28,208 bases of DNA from Planctomycetia bacterium (GTDB taxonomy: Bacteria; Planctomycetota; Phycisphaerae; Phycisphaerales; SM1A02), in the NCBI GenBank assembly GCA_005799475.1, contig SYGQ01000037.1:1-28208 (forward strand), read 5' to 3'. Both the position numbers and the translations under genes were made by a program. Below the pieces are notes generated by a model. That model ran no database searches, was not told where the DNA came from, and saw only the letters and a program-made list of their open reading frames with translations. Position 1 is the stretch's first letter, and the number at the start of each line of letters is the position of its first letter. This document shows, piece after piece, positions 24,373 through 28,208 of the stretch.

Positions 24373-25137
24373 TTACATCCCGAGTCCGCCGTCCACTTGC
24401 AGGACATGTCCGGTGACATAGCCGGCTTCGTCGGAGGTCAGGTACGCGGCGGCGGCCGCGATGTCGTCGCCGACGCCGAACTTGCGCACCGCGATCGCGG
24501 GGAGCACGCTCTCCTTCAGCGCCGTGGGCAGCACACTCGTCATGTCCGACTCGATGAAACCGGGGGCGATCAGATTGGCCGTGATGCCCTTCCCGCCGAG
24601 CTCCTTCGCCACCGACTTTGTCAGCCCGATCAGGCCAGCTTTCGCGGCGGAATAGTTGGCCTGACCCGGATTCCCCGTGATCCCTGAGACCGAGCCGACA
24701 TTGACGATGCGACCGAAGCGACCACGCATCATGGGGCGCGCCGCAGAGCGGCACGCGACGAATGCGCTCCTGAGATTGACACGGATGACATCATCGAAGT
24801 CCTCGTCGCTCATCCGCAGGATGAGGCCGTCGCGCGTGATCCCCGCGTTGTTCACAATGATGTCGAGTCGCCCGTGCCGCTCGGCGACGGTCTCGATGGC
24901 GGCGGCAAGTGCCGCACCATCGCCGACATCGCACACAGCCGTCTCGATGCTGCCGCCGGCTGCCGAAATCGTCGCGGCGAGCGCAGCGAGTTGCTCCTCG
25001 TTGCGCGCGATGCCGACAACATGCCGGCCATCGCGCGCGAGTCGCATTGCGACGGCGCGCCCGATTCCACGACTAGCCCCGGTGACGATGGCGACTCGCT
25101 TCTCGATAGCAGACTCCTTCTGAGGGTGCGGGATCAT
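24373..25137 (-). CDS. fabG: 3-oxoacyl-ACP reductase
   Basis: NADPH-dependent reductase of the elongation cycle, a classical short-chain dehydrogenase. With ATG 25137 as start it has 254 residues: TGASRGIGRA (residues 19-28) binds NADP; NNAG at 96-99; N121, S149, Y162 and K166 make up the catalytic tetrad (GSVSGITGNPGQANYSAAKAG). The C-terminus YVTGHVLQVDGGLGM is diagnostic. It lies on the opposite strand to the fab genes on both sides, convergent with the lipoprotein gene (13-nt gap). The start is doubtful: ATG 25137 has no SD, while an in-frame ATC at 25107 has a perfect AAGGAG 6 nt upstream and would give MEKRVAIVTGASRG, the usual FabG N-terminus. Confidence 0.95.
   Translation of the reverse strand: MIPHPQKESAIEKRVAIVTGASRGIGRAVAMRLARDGRHVVGIARNEEQLAALAATISAAGGSIETAVCDVGDGAALAAAIETVAERHGRLDIIVNNAGITRDGLILRMSDEDFDDVIRVNLRSAFVACRSAARPMMRGRFGRIVNVGSVSGITGNPGQANYSAAKAGLIGLTKSVAKELGGKGITANLIAPGFIESDMTSVLPTALKESVLPAIAVRKFGVGDDIAAAAAYLTSDEAGYVTGHVLQVDGGLGM
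25105..25119 (-). promoter_or_regulatory. Perfect AAGGAG 6 nt before an in-frame ATC in fabG
   Basis: On the minus strand AAGGAG (25119-25114), six spacer bases, then ATC (25107-25105) in the fabG frame. No ATG, GTG or TTG stands at the expected position. It may be a non-canonical initiation site, or a chance occurrence in the codons for Lys-Glu. Confidence 0.4.
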
Positions 25138-25208
25138 AACTCTTGCGTTCTTGCGCGCTCGCGCATCACCTCGTTCTCCCCGCGTCCAACTCAAGGGAGA
25201 GGATTCGC

Positions 25209-25214
25209 TATACT
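25209..25214 (+). promoter_or_regulatory. Predicted -10 element TATACT for acpP-fabF
   Basis: TATACT (5 of 6 to TATAAT) lies 72 nt before GTG 25287 in the 149-nt fabG/acpP divergent gap. No good -35 is seen at 16-18 nt upstream. The remainder of the gap holds nothing else I can support. Confidence 0.4.
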
Positions 25215-25274
25215 CCCGCGACGGCGATCGCCGATTGTTTCCCGTCCGAATCCCACTCGATCCAAGGCCCATTG

Positions 25275-25279
25275 AGGAG
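25275..25279 (+). promoter_or_regulatory. Ribosome binding site AGGAG of acpP
   Basis: AGGAG (within GAGGAG) lies 7 nt before GTG 25287 and fixes the start codon. Confidence 0.75.
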
Positions 25280-25286
25280 CTAACCA

Positions 25287-25565
25287 GTGACTGAAGCCGA
25301 GATTGAATCCAAGGTGATCGCCATCGTTGCCGAGCAGATGGGGGTCGATAAGACCGAAATCAAGCGCGAGACGAGCTTCGCCACCGACCTCAACGCCGAC
25401 AGCCTCGACATCGTCGAACTCGTGATGGAGTTCGAGGACCAGTTTGGCACCTCCATCCCAGACGAGCAGGGCGAAAAGATCAATACCGTTGGCGCTGCCA
25501 TCGACTACATCAAGTCGAATTTTGGCTCCGGGCCCAAGGGCGACGCCGCGAAGACGGCCAGCTGA
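25287..25565 (+). CDS. acpP: Acyl carrier protein
   Basis: Carries growing acyl chains on a 4'-phosphopantetheine arm. The 92 residues (about 78 in E. coli) are acidic and helical. NADSLDIVELVMEFEDQFG holds the modified Ser, S39, in the DSL motif, and helix II, which docks fatty-acid enzymes. The extra length is a short C-terminal tail (GSGPKGDAAKTAS) beyond helix IV. It is initiated at GTG with a strong SD and followed 18 nt later by fabF. Confidence 0.96.
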   Translation: MTEAEIESKVIAIVAEQMGVDKTEIKRETSFATDLNADSLDIVELVMEFEDQFGTSIPDEQGEKINTVGAAIDYIKSNFGSGPKGDAAKTAS

Positions 25566-25583
25566 CAGCAACTCAGGCGCTCG

Positions 25584-26840
25584 GTGCGGACACTCACTCT
25601 TCGAAGGGTTGTTGTGACGGGTTTGGGCGCGATCGCGTCCGCGGGAAACAGCGTTGCCTCACTCTGGGACAACCTTGTCCATGGTCGATCTGGGATCGAC
25701 ACCATCACGCTCTTTGATGCGAATGCTGACTGGGGAGTGCGATTCGCAGGTGAAGTGCGGGATTTCGACTTTTCAACGGTGACTGACGCGCGTGAGGCGC
25801 GGAGGTTCGATCGGTTCGCTCTGCTTGGCTTGGGGGCGTCGCTCGAAGCGTCGCGCGACTGCGGATTCGACTTCGCGTCGGGCGATGCGTATCGACGGGG
25901 CGTCGCGCTTGGCTCAGGAATCGGCGGCATCGGCACCATCGAGATGGGCATTCGGTCCATGCTGCAAGCCGGATGCAAGAAGATCAGCCCGTTCACCGTA
26001 CCGAGACTCATGGGCAATGCGGCCGCTGGGCAAGTCTCGATCCGGCTCAACCTGAAGGGGACGAACATTTCCTGCGCGACCGCGTGCGCGTCGGGGTCAC
26101 ACGCGATCGGCACGGCGTTCCAACTCATCCAGCGCGGCGATGCGGACCTCATGGTCGCCGGCGGTGCAGAGGCGGCGGTCACTCCACTGTGCATCGGTTC
26201 GTTCGCCTCCATGAAGGCCCTCTCGACACGCAACGATGCGCCGAAACTTGCGTCGAGGCCATTCGACAAGGACCGCGACGGCTTCGTGCTCTCCGAGGGA
26301 TCCGCGGTGGTGGTCCTCGAAGATCTGGATCACGCAAGGCGACGCGGCGCACACATCTACGCCGAAGTTCTCGGGTATGGATCGTCGGGCGATGCCTTCC
26401 ACATCGCCGCACCCGATGACAAGGGTGCCGGCGCGCAGCGAGCCATGGCGAACGCGCTCGATGATGCACAGCTTCCACCGAGCTCGGTGGACTACATCAC
26501 GGCGCACGGCACCAGCACGCCGCTGGGCGACTCCGCTGAAGTGGCAGCCGTCAAGAACCTGTTCGGTGCCCACGCCAGAAAGCTCGCCATGAGCTCAACG
26601 AAGTCCGTCACAGGGCACGCACTCGGCGCCGCGGGGGGCATCGAGACGGTCGCGACGGTGTTGGCCATCGAGCGCGGCGTCCTGCCACCGACAATCAACC
26701 TTGACAACCCCGACGAGGGGTTCGATCTCGACTTCGTCGCCAATCACGCGCAAGAGCGCAAGGTGCAGGTCGCGATCAACAACTCGTTCGGCTTCGGTGG
26801 ACACAACACATCGATCGTCCTCGGCCGTTTCAACGGCTAG
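25584..26840 (+). CDS. fabF: Beta-ketoacyl-ACP synthase II
   Basis: Elongating condensing enzyme of 418 residues. The Cys-His-His triad is C168 (CATACASG), H308 (ITAHGTSTPLGD) and H345 (KSVTGHALGAAGG). RRVVVTGLGAIASAG at the N-terminus, PFDKDRDGFVLSEGS, and NNSFGFGGHN at the C-terminus are signature segments. It follows acpP by 18 nt, forming the common acpP-fabF pair. GTG 25584 is the first start after acpP; no SD is visible, so translation may depend on acpP. Confidence 0.97.
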   Translation: MRTLTLRRVVVTGLGAIASAGNSVASLWDNLVHGRSGIDTITLFDANADWGVRFAGEVRDFDFSTVTDAREARRFDRFALLGLGASLEASRDCGFDFASGDAYRRGVALGSGIGGIGTIEMGIRSMLQAGCKKISPFTVPRLMGNAAAGQVSIRLNLKGTNISCATACASGSHAIGTAFQLIQRGDADLMVAGGAEAAVTPLCIGSFASMKALSTRNDAPKLASRPFDKDRDGFVLSEGSAVVVLEDLDHARRRGAHIYAEVLGYGSSGDAFHIAAPDDKGAGAQRAMANALDDAQLPPSSVDYITAHGTSTPLGDSAEVAAVKNLFGAHARKLAMSSTKSVTGHALGAAGGIETVATVLAIERGVLPPTINLDNPDEGFDLDFVANHAQERKVQVAINNSFGFGGHNTSIVLGRFNG

Positions 26841-26850
26841 TCAGGCCGCC

Positions 26851-28208
26851 ATGCCGCGCGACCTCCCCGTCGGCAATGGTCAGATGTTGGTGGCGTTCGA
26901 CGACCTCTATCGAGTCCGCGATCTCTACTGGCCCAATGTGGGAATGCCAAACCACACCTGCGGTCACCTCCAACGCTTTGGCGCCTGGGTCGACGGACAA
27001 TTCGCATGGATCGAGTCGCCCGGTTGGGAGCGGGAACTGCGCTATGTCGAAGACTCGCTTGTGACACATGTTCGCCTGCGCCACGAACGCCTCGGGATCG
27101 AGCTCATCTGCCGAGACGCCGTCGACTACTGGAGCCCGGTCTACTTCCGCAGCGTGCGCGTGACGGATCTCGCCCTTCGCGCCCGCGATGTGCGGTTGTT
27201 CTTCCACCAGGATCTCTCCATCGGGGAGAGCGCCATTGGCGATACGGTCAACTACGACCCGCAGACCGGCGGCCTCGTCCACTACAAGGACAACACCTAC
27301 TTCCTCTTCAATGGCTTCGGGGCGCGCAGTCACGGGATCGACACCTGGTCCACCGGGCAGAAGCGCATCCGCGACGCCGAAGGAACTTGGCGCGATGCCG
27401 AAGATGGTCTCCTCTCGCGGAATGCGATCGCGCAGGGATCGGTCGACTCAACGGTCGGATTCTCGCTGACGCTCAATCCCGCGGGGAGCGCGGAGGTCGT
27501 CTACTGGATCTGCGCGGGGCGCAACTACGCCGAGGTGAAGGGCCTTGATGACAAGGTGCGCACGAAGACGCCTCAGCGCATGCTCCTTCGCACGGAAGCC
27601 TACTGGCGGCTCTGGGCCACGAAGGAGGGGATCGACTTCACTCCACTTCCGCGCGCCGTGCGCGACCTGTGGATGCGCAGCCAACTCATCGTGCGGACGC
27701 AGATCGACAGCGGCGGCGCGATCATCGCGGCGAACGACTACGACATTACGCGCTACGCGGGCGACACCTACTCCTACATGTGGCCGCGCGACGGTGCGCT
27801 CGTCTCGTACGCGCTCGCGATGGCCGGTCAGGGCGAACTCTCGCAGGCGTTCTTCCGGTTCGCGGCCAAGGTGGTGCAGGAGCACGGCTATTTCCTCCAC
27901 AAGTACAACCCGACTGGAACGCTCGCGTCGAGCTGGCACCCGTGGGTGATGGACGGCAAGCGCTCGCTGCCCATCCAGCAGGACGAGACGGCCCTTGTCC
28001 TGTGGGCGCTGCGGCGTCACTTCTGCATCTTCCGCGATGTGGAGTTCGTGCGTGACCTCTACACGCCGCTCGTGATCGAGCCGGCGAACTGGTTGCTGCG
28101 ACACCGCGACCAACATGGCCTGCCGCTGCCCTCGTGGGACCTCTGGGAAGAGCGACACGGGATCCACCTCTTCACGGTCGCCGCGACGATCGGCGCGCTC
28201 GACGCCGC
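26851..28208 (+). CDS. Glycoside hydrolase family 15 (glucoamylase-like), partial at right edge
   Basis: The first 452 residues of a GH15 protein, which hydrolyses glucose from the non-reducing ends of alpha-glucans or related sugars such as trehalose. An N-terminal beta-sandwich domain (about 1-260) opens with MPRDLPVGNGQMLVAFDDLY and contains DLYWPNVGMPNHTCGH; no signal peptide, so it is probably cytoplasmic. The (alpha/alpha)6 catalytic domain follows: RYAGDTYSYMWPRDGALVSYAL, LPIQQDETALVLWAL, and PSWDLWEERHGIHLFT with E433/E434 at the position of the general acid. The general base lies beyond the window. ATG 26851 is 10 nt after fabF, so it may share that transcript, or have its own promoter. 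The true substrate cannot be decided from this part. Confidence 0.9.
   Translation, partial: MPRDLPVGNGQMLVAFDDLYRVRDLYWPNVGMPNHTCGHLQRFGAWVDGQFAWIESPGWERELRYVEDSLVTHVRLRHERLGIELICRDAVDYWSPVYFRSVRVTDLALRARDVRLFFHQDLSIGESAIGDTVNYDPQTGGLVHYKDNTYFLFNGFGARSHGIDTWSTGQKRIRDAEGTWRDAEDGLLSRNAIAQGSVDSTVGFSLTLNPAGSAEVVYWICAGRNYAEVKGLDDKVRTKTPQRMLLRTEAYWRLWATKEGIDFTPLPRAVRDLWMRSQLIVRTQIDSGGAIIAANDYDITRYAGDTYSYMWPRDGALVSYALAMAGQGELSQAFFRFAAKVVQEHGYFLHKYNPTGTLASSWHPWVMDGKRSLPIQQDETALVLWALRRHFCIFRDVEFVRDLYTPLVIEPANWLLRHRDQHGLPLPSWDLWEERHGIHLFTVAATIGALDA

Overview
This is a high-GC bacterial chromosomal segment carrying mostly core metabolism and no phage, transposon, CRISPR or RNA gene that I could find. 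Several traits point to a planctomycete, most likely of the Phycisphaerae type: the tail of a secreted protein ending in a dockerin-like Ca-binding repeat (1-91), an RCC1-type repeat remnant, large secreted proteins of no known family, few Shine-Dalgarno (SD) sequences, and housekeeping genes scattered in small units. The taxonomic call is inference from gene content, not from a marker phylogeny.

Left part (1-10433): a dockerin-like C-terminus and an eroded RCC1-like fragment; an S1/P1 nuclease divergent from ispE (isoprenoid synthesis); an M3 oligoendopeptidase; a saccharopine-dehydrogenase-like protein; a metallophosphoesterase behind a predicted outer-membrane beta-barrel protein; arfB-like ribosome rescue hydrolase; purM divergent from sucD; and an exported SGNH hydrolase.

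Middle part (10415-20237), all on the minus strand: rpsL and rpsG, then a ThiF/MoeB-type E1-like enzyme, a large secreted helical protein of unknown function, glpK and glpD (overlapping ATGA), and a secreted protein distantly resembling C25/TIGR03790 proteins. The str operon is broken: neither fusA nor tuf follows rpsG.

Right part (20312-28208): a fatty-acid synthesis block. A clear promoter drives rpmF-plsX-fabH-fabD plus a lipoprotein gene. fabG is inverted, and acpP-fabF follow divergently from it. Together these genes supply ACP, malonyl-ACP, initiation, elongation and the first reduction, and link to phospholipid synthesis through PlsX. A GH15 glucoamylase-like gene runs off the right edge.

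The most interesting signals are not new gene families. (1) Nine first-in-unit genes carry a -10-like hexamer 6-9 nt before the start codon, which suggests leaderless mRNAs. (2) fabG may start at ATC behind a perfect AAGGAG. (3) S12 carries Arg at position 88, the streptomycin-resistance residue. (4) SucD has two insertions. (5) Two large secreted proteins are undescribed as far as I can tell. I see no convincing evidence of a wholly new multi-gene system.
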